Source: Oidiodendron maius Zn
Taxonomy: Eukaryota > Ascomycota > Leotiomycetes > Myxotrichaceae
Assembly (NCBI GenBank): GCA_000827325.1
Contig: KN832884.1
Coordinates: 284,953-348,952, forward strand
Reading direction: 5' to 3'
Length of the DNA: 64,000 nucleotides
This document shows, piece after piece, positions 22,831 through 33,098 of this stretch; within the stretch, counting starts at the first letter, position 1; every line of letters starts with the position of its first letter. Both the position numbers and the translations under genes were made by a program. The notes under the pieces are model-generated. The model made no database searches. It had not been told where the DNA came from and saw only the letters and a program-made list of their open reading frames with translations.

Positions 22831-23497
22831 ATGTCCAAGATGCAGCATATAGATGAGGCGTCGCTCTCAGGGCTTCCCTCGCGGATTGCCTACCTGCCCT
22901 CTTTCTTGGAAGTCACATCTGCGGACAGTGAGATGCTGATGGCCGCGAAGCCACTTATTGCACCTCTTGTTCCGACTGTCCTCGATGCTGTATACACAAA
23001 ATTGTTGTTCTATTGCATCACAGCGAAAGCGTTTGTGCCCCGCAACTCAAATTATGAGGGAGAGACGCCTAAGGAGGCTTCTGAATTAAGTCTCGATCAT
23101 CCACAGATCATGTACAAGAAGGACTTTCTTACGGTACGAAAAAAATCTAATATTTACAGGCAAGGGCCAACAATGCATTCAGAACTATCTCGTAAAACTC
23201 ATGACAACGTCCAATCTCTCACCCACCAGCCCATTCTGGACATACCTCGATAAGGTCGCGATAATACACACAGGCAAGGCAGGTTTCAAGCACAGAGAGT
23301 AGAAGCCGGAATTGAGAGTCGAGTATATCTACATCGGCGCACTTTTAGTTTATATCCTGAACGTTGTGATCGGCGCTGCTACGACCCTTGACATTGACAC
23401 TGAGACGAAGAGCAATGTCATTCTGGCTTTGAATAAGGTGCTTTGGATCCAGAATGATCTCTTTGCTCGACACTATATCGCCGAAAGCGAGCCATGA
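22831..23497 (+). pseudogene. protoglobin-domain gene with one in-frame stop
   Basis: Exon 1 (22831-23133) encodes the typical fungal protoglobin start: PSRIAYLPSFLEVTSADSE, PLIAPLVPTVLDAVYTKLL, AKAFVPRNSNYEGET and LDHPQIMYKKDFL. After an intron at 23134-23182 the frame resumes with NYLVKLMTT and FWTYLDKVAIIHTGKAGFKH. It hits TAG at 23300-23302 and then continues without further damage through PELRVEYIYIGALLVYIL to NKVLWIQNDLFARHYIAESEP, ending at 23497. Apart from that one codon the 205-codon gene appears whole, with splice sites intact. Such globin-sensor-like haem proteins bind O2, CO or NO. The decay looks very recent. Sequencing error, read-through or polymorphism should be considered. 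Confidence 0.8.
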
Positions 23498-23652
23498 AGA
23501 GGAGGATGAGAGAAAGATGTCCGTCAGGAACTCTTTTCATGCTTTATATGAAATACTCAGGCGCCCAGAAAGCCATTCTCCCATGTTTAGTAGACTTCCA
23601 CATCAGGTAGTCAATATTTGCAGCTATATACCCTCTCCAATCAATTAACAGC

Positions 23653-24255
23653 TAGCTTTTCACAACATCCCTCTGCTTCCCATCAAACACGTAGCTATTG
23701 TCTTCCCAGAAACCTGGAGGTCTCCGGCCTGACCCCATCCACTCATCGCTTCTTCAATAGTGCCGCGAATATTGGATTGCACTTACTCTGAGAGCATTAC
23801 AAATACTTTCAAGCTAGCAGGACCGAACTTAACCCGTTCTCCCACTGCAACCATATCGAGAGCTGCCTTACTAGCTCGATAAGCGTCATCGTTCACAGGG
23901 ATCTTGATTTGCCAGCTCACGAGCCCTGACGATCGACCTCCACCCGCTACTCATATAAATGGAGTACGAGTTCTGAGACTTGAGCAATAACGACCAAAAT
24001 GCCGCTGCAACCATTGCATGCCTCAGGGCATTGATTTCAAATATATACGAAAGTATGGCTTAATATCGGGATCGGTATTACCGGGTCTAGCGTCATTGAG
24101 CAGCGCGGCCAAGTATTCACATTTCGGTTGGGCATGTTCACTGCTTGCGCTGGAGATTTTTCATCCGTGGTACCTAGTTCGACTGTCGGTATCTGGCCTT
24201 TAATACCTGCTGTCTCGATCTCTGACTTGGTACTGTTCAACTTTTCTACTGACCG
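23653..24255 (-). pseudogene. decayed short-chain dehydrogenase/reductase
   Basis: Reading the minus strand, recognisable SDR pieces occur in order but in different frames. SEIETAGIKGQIPTVELGTT followed by DEKSPAQAV corresponds to the region after the Rossmann motif. INALRHAMVAAAFWSLLLKSQ leads to IYMSSGWRSI, where the catalytic Ser region lies. DDAYRASKAALDMVAV holds the YxxxK pair. NIRGTIEEAMSGWGQAGDLQ and VFDGKQRDVVKS form the C-terminal end at 23653. The TGxxxGxG cofactor motif is not visible, and stops and frame changes break the rest. Closest style: fungal SDRs of the 'NAD(P)-binding Rossmann' type with the AYRASKAAL motif. Confidence 0.75.
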
Positions 24256-25092
24256 GCCGGTCGTAATGAGACGGAAAGAGTTCGACTAAGGATCTATTGC
24301 ACTCGATGTCGCGAAACAGGGTTCCAGAATTGGCCCCTTACAGTAGTAGTAGCTAGTTAGGTATATCTCATATGAACGAATTTTCTCACTAGCACTGAGA
24401 ATTTTTTATGTCATTTCGAAGAAAGTCTTATAATATAAGATATTGTTGAGACCACTTATTGTCAACCTGATATTTGGGGAAAGTTGACTCGATTAAGGAG
24501 TGTAAAACTAGACAAGAAGGGTGACTTTAGATACATGATTCTGATGGCATAATATCATGTGAGTACAGGTTGACACTAAATGATTTGAAAGTCAAGACCC
24601 TCATGCACGATGTCAGAAATCGAGATACTCATACCTATATAGTCTGGCCTAACCCCGCACATAATCTTACGTTCGAAATGGCCCATTTAGTAAACCGTGA
24701 TAAGCTACATTAGAATTTATATCTGAAAGACCGGGAAATATCCTACCCTTGTCATCCTATAATCAGTTCCTAGCTGAGGCAATGTTGTGAAAGAACAAAA
24801 AGGGGCACTAAGTTAAGCGAATTGACCTAACTGTATTTGGATAATTAGTCCTTCTTAGGATACACAAGCGACGGAGTTAAGGCATTTCGCAAATACCGGC
24901 GAAGATCTCTTAATACCGGTAGAATTTCTCTTCCTGTGAGCATTTAGATACGTAGCGGTAAATCACAGTAGAAGAGAGCATTAAATTTAAATCACGCTTC
25001 AAGCGTAGGATTATATATGCTGAATCAGCTCGTTCGTTTATCTATTGAATAAGTGTGTTCCGACCTTCGCTTTAAATAGCTGCAGAAGCGGT
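24256..25092. other. gene-free interval (0.84 kb)
   Basis: AT-rich sequence with no recognisable coding relic. It contains the promoter of the regulator starting at 25093. Confidence 0.45.
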
Positions 25093-26680
25093 ATGACATT
25101 TCCGAGTGCCGGATGCCAAACATGCAAAGCGAGACGGATAAAGGTATGGACTCGTGGAAGCTGTAAGTAATTAGCTAACAGCTTAACCTTAGTGCGATGA
25201 GTCCCAGCCAGTGTGCCAGAGGTGTGTCAAATCTCGGCGAGTGTGCCGAGGGATGGCAACGAAGAATGAATGGCCGTCCCTTCACAGCGAGAACTCGTAC
25301 GCAAGTGGCCAGAAAAAGCGGCCCAGAGGCCCCCGTTCTACCCATTCAAAACAAAGAGAGCGCGATAAGAACAGAGACATCGTCTTACATCGCCCGCTGA
25401 TTGATCTTAAAACAAATGCTATTCTGTACTTCTCACACTACCATTTACAATCGCTAAAGGAGACTTTGACGATTTTAAAAGGGGTTACGACAGATTTCTT
25501 GCCCGTTTGGGAGTCAAACGTGGAGAGTCCAATACTTGACCTTGCCGTATCCTCTATTGCTCTTGCTGTATATTCACGCACGCAACAGCATCCTCCTGCA
25601 GCTATAGAAGCGTCTACAAAATACCATGAGCTATTACGTCTTCAGCGCGCAGCCATCCCATCTTTGGATCAAAGTAATATAGACTCTTGTTTGATCGCTA
25701 TATTTTTCATGAGCCGGTTTGAGGATGTAGTTCACTCTCCTAGTTATCCCAACGTCCAAGCACGCTCTGCTCGTACCCTACAGAGCTTCTCGCATCATGA
25801 TGGGGCCTTGGCTATTCTAAAATATTGGAAACATGAAATGTCCCACAGGTACCCGGCAACGAACATCATTAAATACACCAGACGTGGGATGATCAGATCC
25901 GCAACCTTGAGGGTCCTCGGGCTTCCCGAATGGATATGGGACGGGAAGTGTTTCGGCGAAGGCGGTTCAGAGCTTGTATATGATTTCATTGTCGTACAAA
26001 TAGCCAATCTTCGACACCGACTGTTAACCTTCCAAAAAGATAAGATAAGCCAGCGGCTGACGCCTCTTGAGTTTATTTCAAAGGCCGAGGAGCTCTATGA
26101 TGAAGCACAGGATCTTGACAATGCGCTACAAGACTGGGCAGGTCACCATCTAGGCATTTGGAATCACCAACAGCACATCCTATCAGACTATCCTAATTTC
26201 TCAACCAAATACTTCTATTCCTCGGAAGTATACATCTACTCTAGTCCTGTCTATGCATCCGTGTGGATTCTATATTACGCTACGAGATTGCTCATTAATA
26301 GCACAATCTTAAAGATTCTCAGATTCACCGGCCCACATTCGAATTCGATTGCGTTTGAACGGCGCTTCGAATACCTCTCTGTCATGAAATCTGCAGCAAA
26401 TGATCTGGCATTAAGCGTACCTTGTGCACTTCAGATATTTACACCTTCAGATACGTTCAACCCTTCTTCTGATCAGAGCTCGATCGTTATGAACAAGAAC
26501 GAGGACGTAAAACCGTATGTGGCTAACCTAATAATATGGCCTCTATCGCTCGCTGCAAATCTGAGCGGCGTGGATATCAGATATAAGTCGTGGTTCAAGT
26601 CTCTGTTGGCGCATCTAGGAAGAGTAACTGGCATAGCGCTCCTTGAAAATGCGGAGAGTGGTTCCTGGCCTGAGCTTTGA
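25093..26680 (+). CDS. Zn2Cys6 transcription factor
   Basis: Two exons, 25093-25143 and 25193-26680, phase 0, 512 residues. As in the regulator at 17820, a 49-bp intron cuts the zinc cluster. MTFPSAGCQTCKARRIK joins CDESQPVCQRCVKSRRVC, giving the six Cys (C-x2-C-x6-C-x6-C-x2-C-x6-C). Basic stretches after the cluster (KKRPRGPRS, KQRERDKNR) may be a nuclear localisation signal. The remainder is helical and resembles the fungal_trans_2 type found in many secondary-metabolism regulators. The frame is uninterrupted. It lies between an SDR relic and a secreted protein gene. Target genes cannot be inferred from sequence alone. Confidence 0.87.
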
Positions 26681-27042
26681 TAGAGTGTATATTTACCATT
26701 CTGCAAATAATAAGAACTTGACTTGGCACTTCTGAAGGATTTAATTCTGAAGCACATAATTAAATCAGGAAAGGCCCGTTTCCAAATTCTGCGCACAATC
26801 TTCAACGTTTCCATTTAGTTCATATTAGCAGTGTTATAACAGTGAGAATCTTATCGTCTTGGCTTGATTATACCCTTAGTTAATCTAGCATCTCTATATA
26901 AGATCTAAATTCTAAATAACTCCCCTTTAAGCTCATTACTAACCCGCTATATTTCCTCTACAATTTGGAATATATAATGAGACAATCTATGTCTTTATGA
27001 ATAATTCAAAACTCTATATCACAGATATATTTTTGGATCCTG
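26681..27042. other. short convergent interval
   Basis: Facing 3' ends of the regulator and the secreted protein gene. AT-rich, no other feature. Confidence 0.45.
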
Positions 27043-28065
27043 CTAAGCACATATCAAACATTCGAGAGGGCCAATTATGCCCAAGATCCCTCCTATTTCC
27101 GGACTTATTATTCCGGCAGCTGCAGTGGCGCTACCGAGCGCCGCATCGCAAATGTTCTTGTTACATGTTTGCTCTGCTGCAGGACATGTAATTTCGTAGG
27201 TCAACTGTGAGTTCTGACTCGACGACTGAGGGTCGTTACTGAAGTGATTTTCTACATTTATCTTCCCAGTGGCCGGGAACTGTGCGACGTGCTCGTCATA
27301 GCCGTTGCAGAAATCGGGATCCATTGGCTGATTGGGGTCTTCGCAACTGCCTTGGCGAGGGATAGTCCTTGTTGAGGAAGTGATTGACGGGCCCATGTCC
27401 TCAACGAGGAAGTGAGCCATGGCGTTTAAGATATTGGCATTGGTAGCGTCACAGGCGAAGTTGATGTTACAGCCATTCCCAATGGGTTGAGGAGAGTTGC
27501 CGCAAGCGTCTTGGTTAATGATATTGAAAACGTTGTTAAAGACTTCAGGGCCGTTGTGGGGGACATCGCGGTCGACAACCTCGACCATTTTTGAACTGAA
27601 CGAAAATTTGGTTTCCTGAAACTCGACATGATTGTTGTGGGCGCAACTAAAGAGCTTATTGCATGTTTTGCTACCTGATGCATAGAGAGGGACATCCTGT
27701 TCGCGAAAGCAGGTAAAGGTTGAGAAGCCATTGTTAGCTTGGCCCGAAAGTTCACCCGGTTTAGTGTTACCATTCATAGTGGTGATAGTAAAATGAACAC
27801 CACTAGGGAAGGTAGCGCCAAAGAAGTGAAGATTGTCCCATGGAGTATTTGTGTGTGAAGCTGTAACTGCAATGCTGTCGGGAAACTGTCCTGCCCGAGA
27901 TTCCTCGCGGTTGGCATAGTAGTCCAGCTCAGAGGAAAAATCGCCCGCATCGTAGCAATTTGAGAGGTAGACGATTTCATTGGAGAAATCCTGCCTTGCT
28001 ATGACAGCTGCATTGATTGAAGCGCTAATGGCGATTAGGATGGCGAAATGAGTTTGGAAATACAT
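27043..28065 (-). CDS. secreted cysteine-rich protein of unknown family
   Basis: A single exon of 340 residues if translation starts at the Met (28065) that opens a good signal peptide (MYFQTHFAILIAISASINAA). The frame extends 66 codons further upstream, but that part lacks coding character. The mature chain has 14 Cys residues, spread in pairs that suggest disulfides (for example NCYDAG, TFTCFR, KTCNKLFSC, NGCNINFAC). The last 40 residues are hydrophobic and Gly/Ile-rich (GIISPEIGGILGIIGPLECL). There is no catalytic motif that I recognise. Position next to a regulator and 2 kb from the UstYa/RiPP-like pair makes an effector, antimicrobial or cell-surface role possible, but this is speculation. 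Confidence 0.7.
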   Translation of the reverse strand: MYFQTHFAILIAISASINAAVIARQDFSNEIVYLSNCYDAGDFSSELDYYANREESRAGQFPDSIAVTASHTNTPWDNLHFFGATFPSGVHFTITTMNGNTKPGELSGQANNGFSTFTCFREQDVPLYASGSKTCNKLFSCAHNNHVEFQETKFSFSSKMVEVVDRDVPHNGPEVFNNVFNIINQDACGNSPQPIGNGCNINFACDATNANILNAMAHFLVEDMGPSITSSTRTIPRQGSCEDPNQPMDPDFCNGYDEHVAQFPATGKINVENHFSNDPQSSSQNSQLTYEITCPAAEQTCNKNICDAALGSATAAAGIISPEIGGILGIIGPLECLICA

Positions 28066-28524
28066 TTTCTGAGCGAGCACTAAAGGCGGCGACAGTATTG
28101 GAAGGCAAAAGTCAGACTTGAGGCAGGTAGATGTGCTTAATGGAATTAAAGATGAGAAGACCATATTGAAGTTGGAAGACAGGCTGCTTCTTGCATTAAA
28201 TAGATTTTGCTTCCGTTCTAGGTACAGTATTTGAGTTTGAATAAAAAGCGTTGAAGTGGCCAAGCATAAAAGTTTTCTAATACGGACTTGGCAATTAAGA
28301 GACCGACCAATATAATTCGGAAGATCGATAATAATTTGGTTGGAAATTGTCTCTCAGCCACTCAGCCTCATGCGGCTTATGCGAGAAGGTTCTTAAGCCT
28401 ATCTCCTTCATCATCTATTCATTGATCTAGTTAAAATCTCACATGAGACGAGCAGCTGCCAAGCGATATTTGCACCGCCACCGTCCGAATTCTGCCGTTT
28501 CCCCGAGACAGCTGAGGATCAGTT
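28066..28524. other. upstream region of the secreted protein gene
   Basis: It contains the promoter of the minus-strand secreted protein gene and nothing else I can identify. Confidence 0.4.
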
Positions 28525-28700
28525 CTAAAGAGAAATCCATACTCTGATGGTTCTGTCATCGCTGCAATTAGAGAGATATCTGTCCTTGCTTCCATTTTGG
28601 TATCTAATCTCTGGCGAGATCCGAACTCCAAAGACAAAACTTTCATGTCCAGTGTAATTGTACATATGATGATAATGAGTAGTCATCCCATAGACTACAA
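28525..28700 (-). pseudogene. WD40-repeat gene fragment
   Basis: The minus strand encodes one convincing WD repeat: YTGHESFVFGVRISPE, a short loop, then LSNCSDDRTIRVW. GH, the structural Asp and the W end are in the right places. The frame stops straight after it and no second repeat is visible in any frame. The FGVRISPE...SCSDDRTIRVW style recalls Rtt10/WDR6-type tRNA-modification factors, but a single repeat is too little to assign. It is best read as a stranded fragment. Confidence 0.5.
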
Positions 28701-30214
28701 TATCATGGCTCGCCTTCAGGCACGCCACAGATGCTTACATAATCGACACAGCTGTCAATCCATAGTCACGTGATTTACTGGATCAGGACTAGTCTCTCTT
28801 GCCTCTATTAAAATATTTATAATATTACTTTTCAAACTTAACAGACAGCTTGCTATTTAAATTAAAGGATATTTTTCTGCTAGAGGTTACAGGGTGAGCT
28901 GGTTCATTGTGATGAGTTCAATACTGGTGAGTTGTGTGGAGTCATTTGTATTGTCTAAAGTCCTAAGCTGTATATAACCATACAATATATATGGTGCGCC
29001 GCCACTTGCTCCGTTAAAGATATACGAATCATCCATTCGGATCCGAAGGCCCGAATATCCTTCACATTTTCTTAAAACATTATGAAGGGACATTTTAAAT
29101 ACATATGGTTAAATTCATTAATTACTCCAAAGCCGATGCCGTTATGCTTAGCCTGTGTAAAGGATCTCCTCAAAAGTAGACCACTATAGGTCAGGGAGGC
29201 AGAAGTCAGACCTTCTCTTCCAGGAGGCTAGCGTAAAGGCTATGGACATGCAGAAGATCATAATATCCCATACCCGTGACTGAATGCAGTTTAGATACGC
29301 ACATAGTATATTGCAGTAGCCAAAATAGGAAACCACTGGCGAACTACAAGCACGAATTAGACATATAATACGCAGAAATATACTAATTCAAGGGTAGCGC
29401 GGCACTAGAAGTTATATCAACGCTAAGAATAATGAAATGAGGATGTAAGGCGGACGAAAGACGGACGAATATAATACTCCGGCGATTTTGTATTCCGCGG
29501 CTTTGCTTACTGAACCTCCTCTGCAGACCTTGTAATCTTGCCTTGTACTATATGCATGCGTGAATTCGCTAATTTTGCCTTAGTCTATTCTATTAGTCCT
29601 ATAGATGCCTTGCGTTAGGTATAAAGTTAAACCAAATCGTGCATTGTAATGAAGTATATCGCTTGCGGGGTTGAAAGTGTAGACGGACAAAAGAGACGGA
29701 CGAACATGGTGGCCAAAAGAGATAGGGCTACTATGTACTCTTATGCAGACTTATTTATCTAGGGCCCATGTCCATATACTCATTTGAATGAAGGTGATCT
29801 TGAGACCACTGTGCCACCCTTGTCGATACCTGTACCGGGCAACTCTGGAATATGGCCTTATATCGTAGCGCAGACCGCAAATTACGGTGTATTAGCACAG
29901 TGGATAATTCTCGGTTCATTGGGTAAATGTAACGGTTGGTGGTAGAACGCACGCGGTGTAGCATGACTCGAGGTAGCATGAACTTGTGTAAAGAATGATT
30001 AAATCTACTAATTATTTACCCAGACTCGCTAATACTAGTGCTTTTGAATTCGGTTGACTTTAAGTGTTATCTTGATATAACCGGCGCCACTTTTCGATCT
30101 GTATGATGACATTTCCTGAATTTTTAAATTCTATTGCTCTCAATTAACCTCACAGAGGGTGAATATTGTGCTGTTGAGAGAAATTGGCTCCTGATATTCT
30201 AAAGTTTGAATTTC
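28701..30214. other. gene-free interval (1.5 kb) with a repeated short motif
   Basis: AT-rich, no supported gene. Two related GGACGAA-type motifs occur at 29452-29469 and 29683-29703 (see findings). The right end must hold the promoter of the UstYa-like gene. Confidence 0.4.
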
Positions 30215-30945
30215 ATGTCTTATTCTTTGTTGCAAAAGGAAGCTGCGGCTAGTGATTTTGAAGGCGACTTTGACACCAAAACGGGCACCAAGGAGAGCCG
30301 GGAAGGTAAATGCAGAGACCGTCGACCAGCTGCACGTCTGGCGATGGGAATTACCTTTGGAGTCCTTCTGGTAATCATAACCATACTATGTATCCTGTTG
30401 ATTTTCGACATAATAATTCGACACCGTTACAATGCTTCTGGAAATCCTTGGAATATTCAGAGCACTTATGGGAGTAACTTTGACTATATGTCACTAGATC
30501 ATAAATTTGACTATTTATGGGATGATGAACTTGTTGGAAATAACGGAGTCATCAGACTGTCATCAGAAATGGAGAGAAATTCCCAGCACGAACGTGGTGC
30601 TATAGGAATGTTCGTTTAAAAATATTCTCCCTCATAATTGCTTCTGCTAAACGTGTTAGGTTTCATCAGATCCATTGTTTAACTTCTTTGCGAAAGACTC
30701 TACAACGAGCCCGAGAGGGGCAAAATATTGGACTTAATCATCACGATGACGCCCACTGGCCGCATTGCTTGTATTATATGCGACAAGCCATTTTGTGTGC
30801 TGCTGATGACACGATAGAACTTCCACACCTTCGCAACAAAACTCATCATTATGGAAGTATTAATGGTGTCTCTGATATCCGCCAATGTAGAAATGCGGAG
30901 CGGTTATATGACCTGAGGGCGAAGCACGGGGTTTGGGGCCATTGA
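30215..30945 (+). CDS. UstYa-like (DUF3328) oxidase, candidate RiPP-maturing enzyme
   Basis: Two exons, 30215-30609 and 30660-30945 (donor GTTCGT, acceptor GTTAG, phase 2), 226 residues. A polar N-terminal tail of about 40 residues is followed by one TM helix (about 42-68, LAMGITFGVLLVIITILCIL). A lumenal domain carries both family signatures: HQIHC at residues 134-138 and HWPHC at 164-168. The second runs on into LYYMRQAILCAADDTIE. Upstream, KFDYLWDDEL and GVIRLSSEMER match the region before the first motif. UstYa proteins are copper-dependent oxidases known from ustiloxin, asperipin, phomopsin and cyclochlorotine pathways, where they oxidise or cyclise precursor peptides. A kexin-repeat precursor gene follows on the same strand 0.66 kb downstream, which supports a peptide substrate. 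Confidence 0.88.
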
Positions 30946-31606
30946 AGATTAAGTCCAAGATTGTTCCACGAAATCAAATATTTCAATATTTCGGTCTTCA
31001 CTATTAGCTTGCAGTACATTGCTCTTAGAATATTGCCCTTCAACAGTGCCGTTGACAATTTGTTGAGAAGAGGATAAGATGATAGCAGCTCACTAGTATT
31101 TCCTAAGAAAGTTTTAGTTGAGTAACGCTAGACTGTTCCACTTTTGACTACTTTATGCCATCCTTATTCAATATAATACTCTAATATAGGCTCTCTACAC
31201 TCAGAACTGCACCGTGAAGTAAATATGGTTTCCATCCGACTCTCATTTTAGATAATTGAAATGGCCTTGTGGCGTTCTACCTCAGAAGGTATTGAGGGTA
31301 TGGAGATTAATAAAATTTAGTCTACAAGTCACTAATTTCTCCAAGTAGGCCGATATAGCCGCTAATGCAATGCAAGGAGTTTCCATACCATGCAGCATAA
31401 TCGCTAATGCAATGCAAGTAAGACTTATTCTCTACGACTCTTCCTTTGGGAGAAAACTTATTACCGTAAGCGGTTGCTAATCTATATAGATCAGCTACTT
31501 GCCGTATAAATATCTAGTTATATCCCAAAGTTTGAAAAAATACATACATGTTCTCTATATAAGCAAACGACTTTCTAGTTAAGCCAAGTTTTTATTAAGT
31601 TTCACA
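30946..31606. promoter_or_regulatory. intergenic region between oxidase and precursor genes
   Basis: AT-rich, with no coding unit. A TATA-like TCTATATAAGC lies at 31553-31563, 45 bp before the precursor ATG. A short sequence (GCTAATGCAATGCAA) occurs twice near 31360 and 31400. Confidence 0.45.
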
Positions 31607-31992
31607 ATGAAGTGCACAACCTTCGCTCTTATTGCGGCTTTAGCTGCCTTTGCACAGTCTGTTCCTCTCTTGGAAAAATCTCCAAAGACTCCCATTGAGT
31701 TCAGATCTGATCTTTGGGGGGAAAGAGGCAAGTGTTATCTAATCACGGATTTTTATTTTATATTTTTTGGTTGTTTCTGCTTATATATGGAACAGACCTC
31801 ATATCCAACAAAGCTAGAGATATTGATCAGACCAAAGTATTCAAGGATGTAAAGAGGGATGATGATGAGACTGAGTCTGAGAATGTAAAGCGTGGCGATG
31901 ATGAGATTGAGTCTGAGAACATAAAGCGGGATGAGGATGAAACCGAGTCTGAGAATATAAAACGTGACGATGATGAGATTGAGTGGGCTTAA
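31607..31992 (+). CDS. secreted kexin-repeat precursor peptide (dikaritin-like RiPP precursor candidate)
   Basis: Two exons, 31607-31727 and 31796-31992, give 105 residues. The best intron uses a GC donor (GCAAGT) with acceptor ACAG; phase and reading agree. A GT donor five bases on (GTTATC at 31733) would also keep phase and only changes the junction residues. MKCTTFALIAALAAFAQSVP is a clear signal peptide. A leader of about 60 residues precedes four 12-residue repeats, each introduced by Lys-Arg, the Kex2 cut site. The repeat bodies are DDDETESEN, GDDEIESEN, DEDETESEN and a final DDDEIEWA at the stop. The layout (signal peptide, leader, KR-separated repeats, adjacent UstYa oxidase) matches fungal ribosomal peptides. 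The oddity is the composition: nearly all Asp/Glu, no Tyr or Phe in repeats, one Trp at the very end. Confidence 0.75.
31849..31992 (+). repeat. four 36-bp tandem repeats encoding the kexin repeats
   Basis: Units at 31849-31884, 31885-31920, 31921-31956 and 31957-31992. All keep the AAG-AGG/CGK (Lys-Arg) codons and the GAT-rich acidic codons. Third-position differences show they are not identical copies, so the pattern has been kept for some time. Confidence 0.92.
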
Positions 31993-33098
31993 CTAAATTG
32001 ACAGACTATACGAGGACTTAGTTATCACATTGCTGAGGTAGCAAATGTACTTGTGTAGTAGTACTTTTTTCCTTGGTAAAGAACCTTGATTGCGGGAAAA
32101 ATACAACAGACATGGTTGATGACCAAAAAGGAACTATTAGGCTGTATGACTTTACTTACAAGGTTGGGAAACTTCTCTAGTGCGGATAATAACCCGTCTG
32201 TGTTTGCTCTGCTTACCACGAAGAATTTTATGGATTAAGTACGATGTGAGACCTATCACAATGGACGAGCGGCCCGGCTGATAAGAAGAACCAAGGCATT
32301 ATGCTTATTGTAACCATTCGTGAAGCTAATTTGCCTATAAAACGGCCCGATTATTTTGGATTGAGGCTTTATTTAATTTACCTTCTACTGGTATAGTACG
32401 AGTACCTTGCACGACCACCATCTAACTGGTAACGCATGGTTGCCACGGGGTCTCTCTCGGTCTGCACTAAGTCCTTCACTTCATCTGTCAACAAGGTTTA
32501 CCTTATGAGGGCAGCTATGCCCAAAGGAGTGTATCATTAATATTACCTTAAGAAAAGCCAACAAGGTAGCCACCGTAGTGACTAATACCCTGTGGAATTC
32601 AGTGGAACAGGTGGGCAAGATTATCGAACACAGGGAGGAATTGAGAGACCCTTAAGACAGTATATTCTGTTAGAAAAGTGATTCTGCCACGGTTCTTGAA
32701 TAGCCAATAGATCATACGGGATAACTTGTAGGTCGTACTCGTAAAAGAGTCATGGCTTTGTCCTTGCATTTTGTTACTTTATACTGGAGGATTTGCAGTG
32801 TATTTTTGCATTTGGTCCTGCAAGGCAGCCCTTATGTCTTGAGAACTTTGTACGAGATGACCGCCCTCCCTTCTGCTTTGGTTGCATGGGTTCAACCTCG
32901 CTGCCAGTACCAAAAGGGTCTGCTATAGTAGAGAATGAGACTAGCGCTGAAGTGGATGAGGTTTGTTTGTTAAAACGGTAGAGGTCGTGTGAATCTGAGA
33001 GTGTGAACCTCAACATGCAAATAATTTGAGTGATATAATTGCTAAATAATAGTATCACCCCTCGTCTCTGTCCACTATCAAACTAAGTAACGACACAC
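31993..33098. other. gene-free interval (1.1 kb)
   Basis: Downstream of the precursor gene. Frames are short and I recognise no domain. It is not clearly a relic. Confidence 0.4.

Noticed and set aside
29755-29979. 74-codon minus-strand frame
   Set aside because: No recognisable motif on either strand. Likely a chance frame in the spacer.
32774-33058. 94-codon minus-strand frame next to the SDR gene
   Set aside because: No signal peptide, no domain and AT-rich composition. Unlikely to be a gene.
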